This document shows, piece by piece, positions 1 to 12,762 of a stretch of 64,000 bases of DNA. A program made the position numbers and the translations under genes. This DNA is from Siphonodentalium dalli (taxonomy: Eukaryota; Mollusca; Scaphopoda; Gadilida; Siphonodentaliidae). The stretch covers positions 66,224,278-66,288,277 of the forward strand of contig CP136066.1 in the NCBI GenBank assembly GCA_032622095.1. The letters are read 5' to 3'. The notes beneath the pieces are model-generated. The model was given only the letters and a program-made list of their open reading frames with translations, did not search any database and was not told where the DNA came from. Each line of letters begins with the position of its first letter. Position 1 is the stretch's first letter.

Positions 1-534
1 TGTAGTTACACTGAAAATAAAGCATTTTCGTTTAAGATGGCGGCCATGATGGCTGCCAAAATGGATAAATCACCAAAATCTGTCTAATTTTTATTGATAT
101 CACTCATGTGTTGGGGGAAAAATAAATATATGTGAATATGTGCTACTTTTTCGCGGAAATCCATGGACTTATGGAATAATTTGTAAATTTGGTGAACCAT
201 ATAGCTGCTTATACCCGAGAATTCAACAGAATTATACCACGAACATTAAGTCAAATAATCTTCATGGCAGCCACACAGAATTGCAGAATGGGCACTGAGT
301 GAGGAAGAAACTTTAACACAGAAAATGAAAAATATTTCTAGGGCAATGATAAAGTTGCACCAAGCTTCATTTTGAAAGAACAAGATTGATAAACAAAAAC
401 CAAGATGGCTGTCAAAATGGCGACCGAAATATAGAAATGTCTTGAATTGTTACACATGCCCTTTACATCATTTTCGGACATTATGTGCGCTCGCGCAACA
501 GTATGGCGATCAGACAGATTCGTAGGTACGTACG

Positions 535-975
535 TTGGTGTCACTCTACCCCGTTTTACTCCATGACGTCACAAAAAAACGACGTAACACCTCGTGGCGT
601 TCTGACATTTTTACTGTGCCGCGTTTTTGCTATGTTTATTTTATGTGTTGTTTTCGATTATTTGTTTGTCGCCGATATCGCCATTTGTCGGGATTCCCTG
701 TTTCTATATTTAAAACTGGCATGCTCGTAGTGAGCCTCGATTTCGATTTTTTCTCCCAGGTCAAAATACGTCAGAGTTATGACAAAAATAAATCGACCTA
801 CATTTTCTCCATCAGAACTCTACATCAAAGAGTCTATAGACTCCTTCGGGACCTACATAGACAACTTCATTTAGGTATTTTTACTTATAATTGGGAAGTT
901 TTATCATTTTTGGTTCGTGCGAAGACCTCTTTTATCGCGAGGGAAAAGAGAGACATTCAAAACGCGATTTCGTAA
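535..975 (+). other. Unassigned 146-codon open frame in the macrosatellite unit
   Basis: An open frame recurs unchanged in every unit (also 3628-4068, 6721-7161 and 9814-10254). It starts at a GTG or internal ATG and matches no family I recognise. The overlapping stretch 760-874 looks more exon-like in another frame: a pyrimidine tract and CAG at 757-759, an ATG at 779 opening a 31-codon peptide, a stop at 872-874, and a GT just after it. Because the units are nearly identical, conservation between them is no evidence of selection. Either reading could be chance. Confidence 0.15.
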
Positions 976-2610
976 TTCGACGCAATAGGCTGAATAGCCT
1001 AACCTTCAGTTAGTTCCGGGTCAAATACGACGAATGACGTAACACAAAACAAAACGCATTTGTTGACACAAACACCGTTTGAAGAGTTTATTATTACATA
1101 AAATGATCGTTATTGATTAATTATTGATATTTATTGTTGCATATTGGCTGCTATCAATATTTACACAAATGGTATTAATTATTTCTTATAATTGCTCCTT
1201 TGGTCAACTTTGACTATCGGAAAATGAAAATGAAAATATGCCGCTGAAAAAAATGTAATCGATATTAAAGTCTCATCCTTTCGGCAACATGGAATTGGTT
1301 TTAATTACTTAAATGATTAATATAGTAATTTGCCTTTTATCTGTGATGAAATGAGAAATGGGAATTGTCTTTTTTTGCTAACATTAAATTAAATTAAATT
1401 AATTAATTAAAATACAGTGAAATTATTTTTTAAATTATTTTGTATTACATTTTTGCGCACGTTGGCATCTCTATGAGTGCATTCCAGTTTGTAAACTGTG
1501 GCGAGTAGGACTTGTCTTTGTTTGTATCAGTTATGACACCAAGTACTTTGGAAAACATAGTATGCTGTAATTTGTGTCTAATTGTTGTCCATACTCCGAA
1601 AAATGCAAATTAAATAATGCGCTATGCAATTTCACAAATAAACTTGCTTCTCGAAGTTCTAGATTAACATTGGACATAAATAGGCATAATAAAATAAACA
1701 AACGTGTACACAGTTTTAAATATCGTTAGTGTCATTCAATTACACTCGACATTGATCTATTTGACCCAAGATGGTCGCCAGAATGGCCGCCAAAACTCAG
1801 TTATAAAATATGACAAATGCTTATATTTTCAAACGGCATTTAGCAAAGGAGGTGGATATATTCGCCCAATCTAAATTAGATACTATCATGTTAAGGTATA
1901 TTGTGACTATGTTTGACCAAAGATAGTTTGTTTATAATCGAGAATATATCAGAATGGACTCTTAGAAACCTAACAAGAAATTTCCCAATATAATGTAAAC
2001 GACCCTGCCCGTTTCCTGGGAAGGAAGTCAACCCGGATATGTGCTGACTGTATCATTATAAGAGCATAACGAGTATACCACTGCTTTTGACTGGTACTGT
2101 ACGACAGCGGCGACACCTTGTTGTAAGTCGGATAATTACATCGTGAACGGGCATTCGGCACAAAACGTAAACGGTGGCCTCAGTGCGGAATATGGGACAC
2201 GCCCAGAGCTAGTGATAAGTATCTTCGTACTGACGTTAACAATAATTTGTCGGTGTTTGATTTCTCCTCATATATGTCCCATTAAATAGGCTGTTGACAC
2301 TGGAATTGGTTCGTGAAATGCACAAAACAGAGGTTTTTGGTCGATTCTTCGCGAAAATGTTACGTAAATACTGCCAGTCGCAATTAGATTAATTCTACTA
2401 AGTATAAACATCATAATTATAACGACCCCGCTCAGTGCGCTATAGGTAACAGGCGGACGTAATTATCAGTATACCGTTAGTAGAGGCTCTTGTGTACTCC
2501 CGTGTGCACTTTGTGAAGAAATATAGCGACTATGCCAATGACGTTGCTTGATATCTCAGGCACCAGAAAACAAATGTTAGACACCTTGGGGTCGCGACTT
2601 GGTGGATTTA

Positions 2611-2808
2611 TGACGTCATCAAGATGGCCGCCATACACAATTTCACAGTATGCACTGAGTCAGTTTGATTAATATCTACTTGTGAATTTATTATAGAAAT
2701 TTGATTATCTAACCACTGACGTGAAACTAATACACCATACTTCCATTTGACAGAAAAAGTGGCCACCATAAACCAAGATGGCCGCCAAAATGGCGACCGA
2801 AATTCGGA
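2611..2808 (+). promoter_or_regulatory. CRE-like site plus AAGATGGCCGCC clusters in the macrosatellite unit
   Basis: TGACGTCA (2611-2618) is followed at once by AAGATGGCCGCCAT (2621-2634). A second cluster, CCAAGATGGCCGCCAAAATGG, lies near 2774-2794. Further clusters in the same unit are at 34-64, 400-430 and 1766-1795, and another TGACGTCA is near 563. The core AAGATGGCGGC is the known binding consensus of YY1, and TGACGTCA is the CREB/ATF palindrome. Binding is inferred from the words only. The same clusters recur in every unit. Confidence 0.35.
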
Positions 2809-3094
2809 AAATTGATGATTTTTCACACTTTCCTCTTGAATCGTTAACCGATGTTTGAAATTTGTAACGAATAAAGTCCTAAATTTGAATAAATACTAGT
2901 ATCCAACCATTTCTACAACATAATATGTCATACTTGTGATCTCATTCCTGTCAGCTATCTTTAAAATGTGAATTCAAAAATGTGCTATGAAAGTTAACCA
3001 AAATTCATTTATGTGATTCTAGCCAAGAGTTGAACAGAAAATAACTGAATTTGATGATGATAATGTAAAAATGTTTTAAATATGTGAATTGCGA

Positions 3095-6000
3095 TGTAGT
3101 TACACTGAAAATAAAGCATTTTCGTTTAAGATGGCGGCCATGATGGCTGCCAAAATGGATAAATCACCAAAATCTGTCTAATTTTTATTGATATCACTCA
3201 TGTGTTGGGGAAAAATAAATATATGTGAATATGTGCTACTTTTTCGCGGAAATCCATGGACTTATGGAATAATTTGTAAATTTGGTGAACCATATAGCTG
3301 CTTATACCCGAGAATTCAACAGAATTATACCACGAACATTAAGTCAAATAATCTTCATGGCAGCCACACAGAATTGCAGAATGGGCACTGAGTGAGGAAG
3401 AAAATTTAACACAGAAAATGAAAAATATTTCTAGGGCAATGATAAAGTTGCACCAAGCTTCATTTTGAAAGAACAAGATTGATAAACAAAAACCAAGATG
3501 GCTGTCAAAATGGCGACCGAAATATAGAAATGTCTTGAATTGTTACACATGCCCTTTACATCATTTTCGGACATTATGTGCGCTCGCGCAACAGTATGGC
3601 GATCAGACAGATTCGTAGGTACGTACGTTGGTGTCACTCTACCCCGTTTTACTCCATGACGTCACAAAAAAACGACGTAACACCTCGTGGCGTTCTGACA
3701 TTTTTACTGTGCCGCGTTTTTGCTATGTTTATTTTATGTGTTGTTTTCGATTATTTGTTTGTCGCCGATATCGCCATTTGTCGGGATTCCCTGTTTCTAT
3801 ATTTAAAACTGGCATGCTCGTAGTGAGCCTCGATTTCGATTTTTTCTCCCAGGTCAAAATACGTCAGAGTTATGACAAAAATAAATCGACCTACATTTTC
3901 TCCATCAGAACTCTACATCAAAGAGTCTATAGACTCCTTCGGGACCTACATAGACAACTTCATTTAGGTATTTTTACTTATAATTGGGAAGTTTTATCAT
4001 TTTTGGTTCGTGCGAAGACCTCTTTTATCGCGAGGGAAAAGAGAGACATTCAAAACGCGATTTCGTAATTCGACGCAATAGGCTGAATAGCCTAACCTTC
4101 AGTTAGTTCCGGGTCAAATACGACGAATGACGTAACACAAAACAAAACGCATTTGTTGACACAAACACCGTTTGAAGAGTTTATTATTACATAAAATGAT
4201 CGTTATTGATTAATTATTGATATTTATTGTTGCATATTGGCTGCTATCAATATTTACACAAATGGTATTAATTATTTCTTATAATTGCTCCTTTGGTCAA
4301 CTTTGACTATCGGAAAATGAAAATGAAAATATGCCGCTGAAAAAAATGTAATCGATATTAAAGTCTCATCCTTTCGGCAACATGGAATTGGTTTTAATTA
4401 CTTAAATGATTAATATAGTAATTTGCCTTTTATCTGTGATGAAATGAGAAATGGGAATTGTCTTTTTTTGCTAACATTAAATTAAATTAAATTAATTAAT
4501 TAAAATACAGTGAAATTATTTTTTAAATTATTTTGTATTACATTTTTGCGCACGTTGGCATCTCTCTGAGTGCATTCCAGTTTGTAACCTGTGGCGAGTA
4601 GGACTTGTCTTTGTTTGTATCAGTTATGACACCAAGTACTTTGGAAAACATAGTATGCTGTAATTTGTGTCTAATTGTTGTCCATACTCCGAAAAATGCA
4701 AATTAAATAATGCGCTATGCAATTTCACAAATAAACTTGCTTCTCGAAGTTCTAGATTAACATTGGACATAAATAGGCATAATAAAATAAACAAAAGTGT
4801 ACACAGTTTTAAATATCGTTAGTGTCATTCAATTACACTCGACATTGATCTATTTGACCCAAGATGGTCGCCAGAATGGCCGCCAAAACTCAGTTATAAA
4901 ATATGACAAATGCTTATATTCTCAAACGGCATTTAGCAAAGGAGGTGGATATATTCGCCCAATCTAAATTAGATACTATCATGTTAAGGTATATTGTGAC
5001 TATGTTTGACCAAAGATAGTTTGTTTATAATCGAGAATATATCAGAATGGACTCTTAGAAACCTAACAAGAAATTTCCCAATATAATGTAAACGACCCTG
5101 CCCGTTTCCTGGGAAGGAAGTCAACCCGGATATGTGCTGACTGTATCATTATAAGAGCATAACGAGTATACCACTGCTTTTGACTGGTACTGTACGACAG
5201 CGGCGACACCTTGTTGTAAGTCGGATAATTACATCGTGAACGGGCATTCGGCACAAAACGTAAACGGTGGCCTCAGTGCGGAATAGGGGACACGCCCAGA
5301 GCTAGTGATAAGTATCTTCGTACTGACGTTAACAAAAATTTGTCGGTGTTTGATTTCTCCTCATATATGTCCCATTAAATAGGCTGTTGACACTGGAATT
5401 GGTTCGTGAAATGCACAAAACAGAGGTTTTTGGTCGATTCTTCGCGAAAATGTTACGTAAATACTGCCAGTCGCAATTAGATTAATTCTACTAAGTATAA
5501 ACATCATAATTATAACGACCCCGCTCGGTGCGCTATAGGTAACAGGCGGACGTAATTATCAGTATACCGTTAGTAGAGGCTCTTGTGTACTCCCGTGTGC
5601 ACTTTGTGAAGAAATATAGCGACTATGCCAATGACGTTGCTTGATATCTCAGGCACCAGAAAACAAATGTTAGACACCTTGGGGTCGCGACTTGGTGGAT
5701 TTATGACGTCATCAAGATGGCCGCCATACACAATTTCACAGTATGCACTGAGTCAGTTTGATTAATATCTACTTGTGAATTTATTATAGAAATTTGATTA
5801 TCTAACCACTGACGTGAAACTAATACACCATACTTCCATTTGACAGAAAAAGTGGCCACCATAAACCAAGATGGCCGCCAAAATGGCGACCGAAATTCGG
5901 AAAATTGATGATTTTTCACACTTTCCTCTTGAATCGTTAACCGATGTTTGAAATTTGTAACGAATAAAGTCCTAAATTTGAATAAATACTAGTATCCAAC

Positions 6001-6187
6001 CATTTCTACAACATAATATGTCATACTTGTGATCTCATTCCTGTCAGCTATCTTTAAAATGTGAATTCAAAAATGTGCTATGAAAGTTAACCAAAATTCA
6101 TTTATGTGATTCTAGCCAAGAGTTGAACAGAAAATAACTGAATTTGATGATGATAATGTAAAAATGTTTTAAATATGTGAATTGCGA
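3095..6187. repeat. Macrosatellite unit 2
   Basis: Full 3,093-bp unit, almost identical to unit 3. It has a private AACAAAAATTT where units 1 and 3 read AACAATAATTT (near 5331). Confidence 0.9.
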
Positions 6188-9100
6188 TGTAGTTACACTG
6201 AAAATAAAGCATTTTCGTTTAAGATGGCGGCCATGATGGCTGCCAAAATGGATAAATCACCAAAATCTGTCTAATTTTTATTGATATCACTCATGTGTTG
6301 GGGAAAAATAAATATATGTGAATATGTGCTACTTTTTCGCGGAAATCCATGGACTTATGGAATAATTTGTAAATTTGGTGAACCATATAGCTGCTTATAC
6401 CCGAGAATTCAACAGAATTATACCACGAACATTAAGTCAAATAATCTTCATGGCAGCCACACAGAATTGCAGAATGGGCACTGAGTGAGGAAGAAAATTT
6501 AACACAGAAAATGAAAAATATTTCTAGGGCAATGATAAAGTTGCACCAAGCTTCATTTTGAAAGAACAAGATTGATAAACAAAAACCAAGATGGCTGTCA
6601 AAATGGCGACCGAAATATAGAAATGTCTTGAATTGTTACACATGCCCTTTACATCATTTTCGGACATTATGTGCGCTCGCGCAACAGTATGGCGATCAGA
6701 CAGATTCGTAGGTACGTACGTTGGTGTCACTCTACCCCGTTTTACTCCATGACGTCACAAAAAAACGACGTAACACCTCGTGGCGTTCTGACATTTTTAC
6801 TGTGCCGCGTTTTTGCTATGTTTATTTTATGTGTTGTTTTCGATTATTTGTTTGTCGCCGATATCGCCATTTGTCGGGATTCCCTGTTTCTATATTTAAA
6901 ACTGGCATGCTCGTAGTGAGCCTCGATTTCGATTTTTTCTCCCAGGTCAAAATACGTCAGAGTTATGACAAAAATAAATCGACCTACATTTTCTCCATCA
7001 GAACTCTACATCAAAGAGTCTATAGACTCCTTCGGGACCTACATAGACAACTTCATTTAGGTATTTTTACTTATAATTGGGAAGTTTTATCATTTTTGGT
7101 TCGTGCGAAGACCTCTTTTATCGCGAGGGAAAAGAGAGACATTCAAAACGCGATTTCGTAATTCGACGCAATAGGCTGAATAGCCTAACCTTCAGTTAGT
7201 TCCGGGTCAAATACGACGAATGACGTAACACAAAACAAAACGCATTTGTTGACACAAACACCGTTTGAAGAGTTTATTATTACATAAAATGATCGTTATT
7301 GATTAATTATTGATATTTATTGTTGCATATTGGCTGCTATCAATATTTACACAAATGGTATTAATTATTTCTTATAATTGCTCCTTTGGTCAACTTTGAC
7401 TATCGGAAAATGAAAATGAAAATATGCCGCTGAAAAAAATGTAATCGATATTAAAGTCTCATCCTTTCGGCAACATGGAATTGGTTTTAATTACTTAAAT
7501 GATTAATATAGTAATTTGCCTTTTATCTGTGATGAAATGAGAAATGGGAATTGTCTTTTTTTGCTAACATTAAATTAAATTAAATTAATTAATTAAAATA
7601 CAGTGAAATTATTTTTTAAATTATTTTGTATTACATTTTTGCGCACGTTGGCATCTCTCTGAGTGCATTCCAGTTTGTAACCTGTGGCGAGTAGGACTTG
7701 TCTTTGTTTGTATCAGTTATGACACCAAGTACTTTGGAAAACATAGTATGCTGTAATTTGTGTCTAATTGTTGTCCATACTCCGAAAAATGCAAATTAAA
7801 TAATGCGCTATGCAATTTCACAAATAAACTTGCTTCTCGAAGTTCTAGATTAACATTGGACATAAATAGGCATAATAAAATAAACAAAAGTGTACACAGT
7901 TTTAAATATCGTTAGTGTCATTCAATTACACTCGACATTGATCTATTTGACCCAAGATGGTCGCCAGAATGGCCGCCAAAACTCAGTTATAAAATATGAC
8001 AAATGCTTATATTCTCAAACGGCATTTAGCAAAGGAGGTGGATATATTCGCCCAATCTAAATTAGATACTATCATGTTAAGGTATATTGTGACTATGTTT
8101 GACCAAAGATAGTTTGTTTATAATCGAGAATATATCAGAATGGACTCTTAGAAACCTAACAAGAAATTTCCCAATATAATGTAAACGACCCTGCCCGTTT
8201 CCTGGGAAGGAAGTCAACCCGGATATGTGCTGACTGTATCATTATAAGAGCATAACGAGTATACCACTGCTTTTGACTGGTACTGTACGACAGCGGCGAC
8301 ACCTTGTTGTAAGTCGGATAATTACATCGTGAACGGGCATTCGGCACAAAACGTAAACGGTGGCCTCAGTGCGGAATAGGGGACACGCCCAGAGCTAGTG
8401 ATAAGTATCTTCGTACTGACGTTAACAATAATTTGTCGGTGTTTGATTTCTCCTCATATATGTCCCATTAAATAGGCTGTTGACACTGGAATTGGTTCGT
8501 GAAATGCACAAAACAGAGGTTTTTGGTCGATTCTTCGCGAAAATGTTACGTAAATACTGCCAGTCGCAATTAGATTAATTCTACTAAGTATAAACATCAT
8601 AATTATAACGACCCCGCTCGGTGCGCTATAGGTAACAGGCGGACGTAATTATCAGTATACCGTTAGTAGAGGCTCTTGTGTACTCCCGTGTGCACTTTGT
8701 GAAGAAATATAGCGACTATGCCAATGACGTTGCTTGATATCTCAGGCACCAGAAAACAAATGTTAGACACCTTGGGGTCGCGACTTGGTGGATTTATGAC
8801 GTCATCAAGATGGCCGCCATACACAATTTCACAGTATGCACTGAGTCAGTTTGATTAATATCTACTTGTGAATTTATTATAGAAATTTGATTATCTAACC
8901 ACTGACGTGAAACTAATACACCATACTTCCATTTGACAGAAAAAGTGGCCACCATAAACCAAGATGGCCGCCAAAATGGCGACCGAAATTCGGAAAATTG
9001 ATGATTTTTCACACTTTCCTCTTGAATCGTTAACCGATGTTTGAAATTTGTAACGAATAAAGTCCTAAATTTGAATAAATACTAGTATCCAACCATTTCT

Positions 9101-9280
9101 ACAACATAATATGTCATACTTGTGATCTCATTCCTGTCAGCTATCTTTAAAATGTGAATTCAAAAATGTGCTATGAAAGTTAACCAAAATTCATTTATGT
9201 GATTCTAGCCAAGAGTTGAACAGAAAATAACTGAATTTGATGATGATAATGTAAAAATGTTTTAAATATGTGAATTGCGA
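6188..9280. repeat. Macrosatellite unit 3
   Basis: Full 3,093-bp unit, almost identical to unit 2. The two share the AACCTGTGG and ACAAAAGTGT variants. Confidence 0.9.
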
Positions 9281-11460
9281 TGTAGTTACACTGAAAATAA
9301 AGCATTTTCGTTTAAGATGGCGGCCATGATGGCTGCCAAAATGGATAAATCACCAAAATCTGTCTAATTTTTATTGATATCACTCATGTGTTGGGGAAAA
9401 ATAAATATATGTGAATATGTGCTACTTTTTCGCGGAAATCCATGGACTTATGGAATAATTTGTAAATTTGGTGAACCATATAGCTGCTTATACCCGAGAA
9501 TTCAACAGAATTATACCACGAACATTAAGTCAAATAATCTTCATGGCAACCACACAGAATTGCAGAATGGGCACTGAGTGAGGAAGAAAATTTAACACAG
9601 AAAATGAAAAATATTTCTAGGGCAATGATAAAGTTGCACCAAGCTTCATTTTGAAAGAACAAGATTGAAAAACAAAAACCAAGATGGCTGTCAAAATGGC
9701 GACCGAAATATAGAAATGTCTTGAATTGTTACACATGCCCTTTACATCATTTTCGGACATTATGTGCGCTCGCGCAACAGTATGGCGATCAGACAGATTC
9801 GTAGGTACGTACGTTGGTGTCACTCTACCCCGTTTTACTCCATGACGTCACAAAAAAACGACGTAACACCTCGTGGCGTTCTGACATTTTTACTGTGCCG
9901 CGTTTTTGCTATGTTTATTTTATGTGTTGTTTTCGATTATTTGTTTGTCGCCGATATCGCCATTTGTCGGGATTCCCTGTTTCTATATTTAAAACTGGCA
10001 TGCTCGTAGTGAGCCTCGATTTCGATTTTTTCTCCCAGGTCAAAATACGTCAGAGTTATGACAAAAATAAATCGACCTACATTTTCTCCATCAGAACTCT
10101 ACATCAAAGAGTCTATAGACTCCTTCGGGACCTACATAGACAACTTCATTTAGGTATTTTTACTTATAATTGGGAAGTTTTATCATTTTTGGTTCGTGCG
10201 AAGACCTCTTTTATCGCGAGGGAAAAGAGAGACATTCAAAACGCGATTTCGTAATTCGACGCAATAGGCTGAATAGCCTAACCTTCAGTTAGTTCCGGGT
10301 CAAATACGACGAATGACGTAACACAAAACAAAACGCATTTGTTGACACAAACACCGTTTGAAGAGTTTATTATTACATAAAATGATCGTTATTGATTAAT
10401 TATTGATATTTATTGTTGCATATTGGCTGCTATCAATATTTACACAAATGGTATTAATTATTTCTTATAATTGCTCCTTTGGTCAACTTTGACTATCGGA
10501 AAATGAAAATGAAAATATGCCGCTGAAAAAAATGTAATCGATATTAAAGTCTCATCCTTTCGGCAACATGGAATTGGTTTTAATTACTTAAATGATTAAT
10601 ATAGTAATTTGCCTTTTATCTGTGATGAAATGATAAATGGGAATTGTCTTTTTTTGCTAACATTAAATTAAATTAAATTAATTAATTAAAATACAGTGAA
10701 ATTATTTTTTAAATTATTTTGTATTACATTTTTGCGCACGTTGGCATCTCTCTGAGTGCATTCCAGTTTGTAAACTGTGGCGAGTAGGACTTGTCTTTGT
10801 TTGTATCAGTTATGACACCAAGTACTTTGGAAAACATAGTATGCTGTAATTTGTGTCTAATTGTTGTCCATACTCCGAAAAATGCAAATTAAATAATGCG
10901 CTATGCAATTTCACAAATAAACTTGCTTCTCGAAGTTCTAGATTAACATTGGACATAAATAGGCATAATAAAATAAACAAACGTGTACACAGTTTTAAAT
11001 ATCGTTAGTGTCATTCAATTACACTCGACATTGATCTATTTGACCCAAGATGGTCGCCATAATGGCCGCCAAAACTCAGTTATAAAATATGACAAATGCT
11101 TATATTCTCAAACGGCATTTAGCAAAGGAGGTGGATATATTCGCCCAATCTAAATTAGATACTATCATGTTAAGGTATATTGTGACTATGTTTGACCAAA
11201 GATAGTTTGTTTATAATCGAGAATATATCAGAATGGACTCTTAGAAACCTAACAAGAAATTTCCCAATATAATGTAAACGACCCTGCCCGTTTCCTGGGA
11301 AGGAAGTCAACCCGGATATGTGCTGACTGTATCATTATAAGAGCATAACGAGTATACCACTGCTTTTGACTGGTACTGTACGACAGCGGCGACACCTTGT
11401 TGTAAGTCGGATAATTACATCGTGAACGGGCATTCGGCACAAAACGTAAACGGTGGCCTC
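9281..11460. repeat. Macrosatellite unit 4, truncated at 2,180 bp
   Basis: Terminal partial unit with several private changes (CAACCACAC near 9547, GATTGAAAAAC near 9664, GCCATAATGG near 11056). It ends abruptly after CGGTGGCCTC; the other units continue AGTGCGG while here GGACGTTC follows. The break lies 108 bp from the stop codon of the glycosyltransferase gene. Confidence 0.9.
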
Positions 11461-11568
11461 GGACGTTCTGTATCCGAGTGCCATCCAGCTCGGTAATTAT
11501 CCCTTATGTAAGTGTAATGTGTGAAAAACGGCAACAACCAAGCACGTGTTTGTTCTAGAAAGCGGCAC
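11461..11568. other. Spacer between the macrosatellite end and the GT31 gene
   Basis: A 108-bp stretch unlike the array. It must hold at least part of the 3' UTR of the minus-strand gene. I find no clear AATAAA on the minus strand here, so the transcript may run into the array, or the signal may be non-canonical. Confidence 0.5.
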
Positions 11569-12762
11569 TCACGTGCTGGCTTTCGTGTTGATACCGCAGT
11601 CTTTCGGGTTTGTGTAAGTCTTCCAAATCTTTGTGAACATGTCTGGAGTGACATGCTGCCCATATAGTGTTGTGCCATTAACAAAGCCACAAATCTTCGG
11701 CGGTGCATAAGCATTGTATTGTGGCCCAGTCACTGATTTGATGTTCACTCCGACAGCTGTCCGCAGAATGCCCGTGACAAAAGCGTCTTCCATATTAACA
11801 TACGGGAAATGTTCTGATGCAGCGACTATAGAACGTACCACATTAATATTCATTGTGTACATATTACCGCTACAGTATTTGGGGTAATAAGATAACGGAT
11901 ACGCTGACGTCGGAACCATAGATCTGCCAGAGCGAATAACTGTCAGCGGAATTGGCATGAATCCGTAAATTACCTCTGATATTTCTTTTCGTGTAATTTG
12001 TTCGAGAATCATCGGAACATTAAGAAATGTATCCTCGTCCATTTTCATCACTTGACTAATTCCATTGCAATTATTAATGCTCCATTTGAATCCACTTAGA
12101 ACCTTTAGGGTTAAGTTTTTATAGGAGTCAACAAAGTCCAGCACTAGAATGTCCCCGTGCTGTTTCTCTTCCTGTTTCACGGAATCACGTGCCTTCATAT
12201 CTGAACTCTGTCCGAGCAAGAACAAAATTTGCACATGTTGTTGTAATTTCTGAACTACTGGCGTCCACGTATCATTACCTTCTTGTTGCCACGTTTTCCA
12301 AGAATGAGTACCGACAACACTGCCCCACGTTTCTCTAATGCTGTCTCTGAGTTTTCTGTTATTATGAACTGACATTACCGTTATCAATAAGAACGGGAAC
12401 TGCGTACCGTTACATACCTTTGACGGAGAAACAACCACACGATCAATTAAACTGAATAGTGTTTTATCTCCTCTGACGTAATAGTCGTTGGAATTTGTTG
12501 ATCCTTTGTGTTTTGACGTACTACTCTCTCTGTGAGTAGAGTTTTCTTTCCGATTGGTAATTTTAGTCGTGTATTTGGTTGGCGATGATGTTGCTGGCGC
12601 CTGCGTAGTTGATGGTTTCGCCCTCGTTGCTAATTGCACCTGACTTTTCCGCAATATGGTATATTGGGTGATTAATTGTCTTGTAATTAACACTATAGCT
12701 GCTGTGTAGAAGAAAACTGTCACACCCCGACAGGGCGTAAGCCTATAACCGCACCTGACCAT
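11569..12762 (-). CDS. GT31 family glycosyltransferase (beta-1,3-galactosyltransferase-like)
   Basis: Intact 397-residue frame with the layout of a Golgi type II membrane enzyme that adds galactose or GlcNAc in beta-1,3 linkage to a glycan acceptor. There is a short cytoplasmic tail, a hydrophobic anchor (residues about 13-31), a Ser/Thr/Lys-rich stem (about 40-115) and a catalytic domain from about 121. GT31 hallmarks are visible: RDSIRETW (139-146), a DxD-type metal site in KMDEDTF (240-246), YYPKYCSGN (292-300) and MEDAFVTG (324-331). N-glycosylation sequons occur at N74, N118, N163, N216 and N362. The single coding exon and the length suit B3GALT-type genes. A splice-acceptor-like tract just upstream of the ATG suggests 5' UTR exons. 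The exact donor and acceptor specificity cannot be read from the sequence. Confidence 0.9.
   Translation of the reverse strand: MVRCGYRLTPCRGVTVFFYTAAIVLITRQLITQYTILRKSQVQLATRAKPSTTQAPATSSPTKYTTKITNRKENSTHRESSTSKHKGSTNSNDYYVRGDKTLFSLIDRVVVSPSKVCNGTQFPFLLITVMSVHNNRKLRDSIRETWGSVVGTHSWKTWQQEGNDTWTPVVQKLQQHVQILFLLGQSSDMKARDSVKQEEKQHGDILVLDFVDSYKNLTLKVLSGFKWSINNCNGISQVMKMDEDTFLNVPMILEQITRKEISEVIYGFMPIPLTVIRSGRSMVPTSAYPLSYYPKYCSGNMYTMNINVVRSIVAASEHFPYVNMEDAFVTGILRTAVGVNIKSVTGPQYNAYAPPKICGFVNGTTLYGQHVTPDMFTKIWKTYTNPKDCGINTKAST

Larger units (their letters stand above)
1..3094. repeat. Macrosatellite unit 1
   Basis: First visible unit. It carries private differences from the others (an extra G near 116, TATTTTC instead of TATTCTC near 1827, GAATATGGG instead of GAATAGGGG near 2188), as expected of a unit further from the recent homogenisation of units 2 and 3. 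Confidence 0.9.
1..11460. repeat. Macrosatellite: tandem array of a 3,093-bp unit (about 3.7 copies)
   Basis: Successive units start with the same word at 1, 3095, 6188 and 9281, and all internal landmarks recur every 3,093 bp. Unit 1 has one extra G near 116. By eye the units differ at well under 1% of positions. Units 2 and 3 share variants (for example in the TTTGTAA(A/C)CTGTGG word) that are absent from units 1 and 4, so 2 and 3 look like the most recent duplicates. The array is open at the left edge and stops at 11460, inside the fourth unit, where unrelated sequence begins. I recognise no transposase, reverse transcriptase or terminal repeat in the unit. Each unit carries five AAGATGGC-type clusters, two TGACGTCA sites and several short open frames. 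I call it a macrosatellite; its function is unknown. Confidence 0.95.

Noticed and set aside
485-730. 81-codon frame in the macrosatellite
   Set aside because: Hydrophobic, overlaps the 146-codon frame, no family; repeated only because the unit is repeated.
11415-11714. 99-codon minus-strand frame overlapping the GT31 3' end
   Set aside because: It is a shifted shadow of the GT31 gene running into the macrosatellite.
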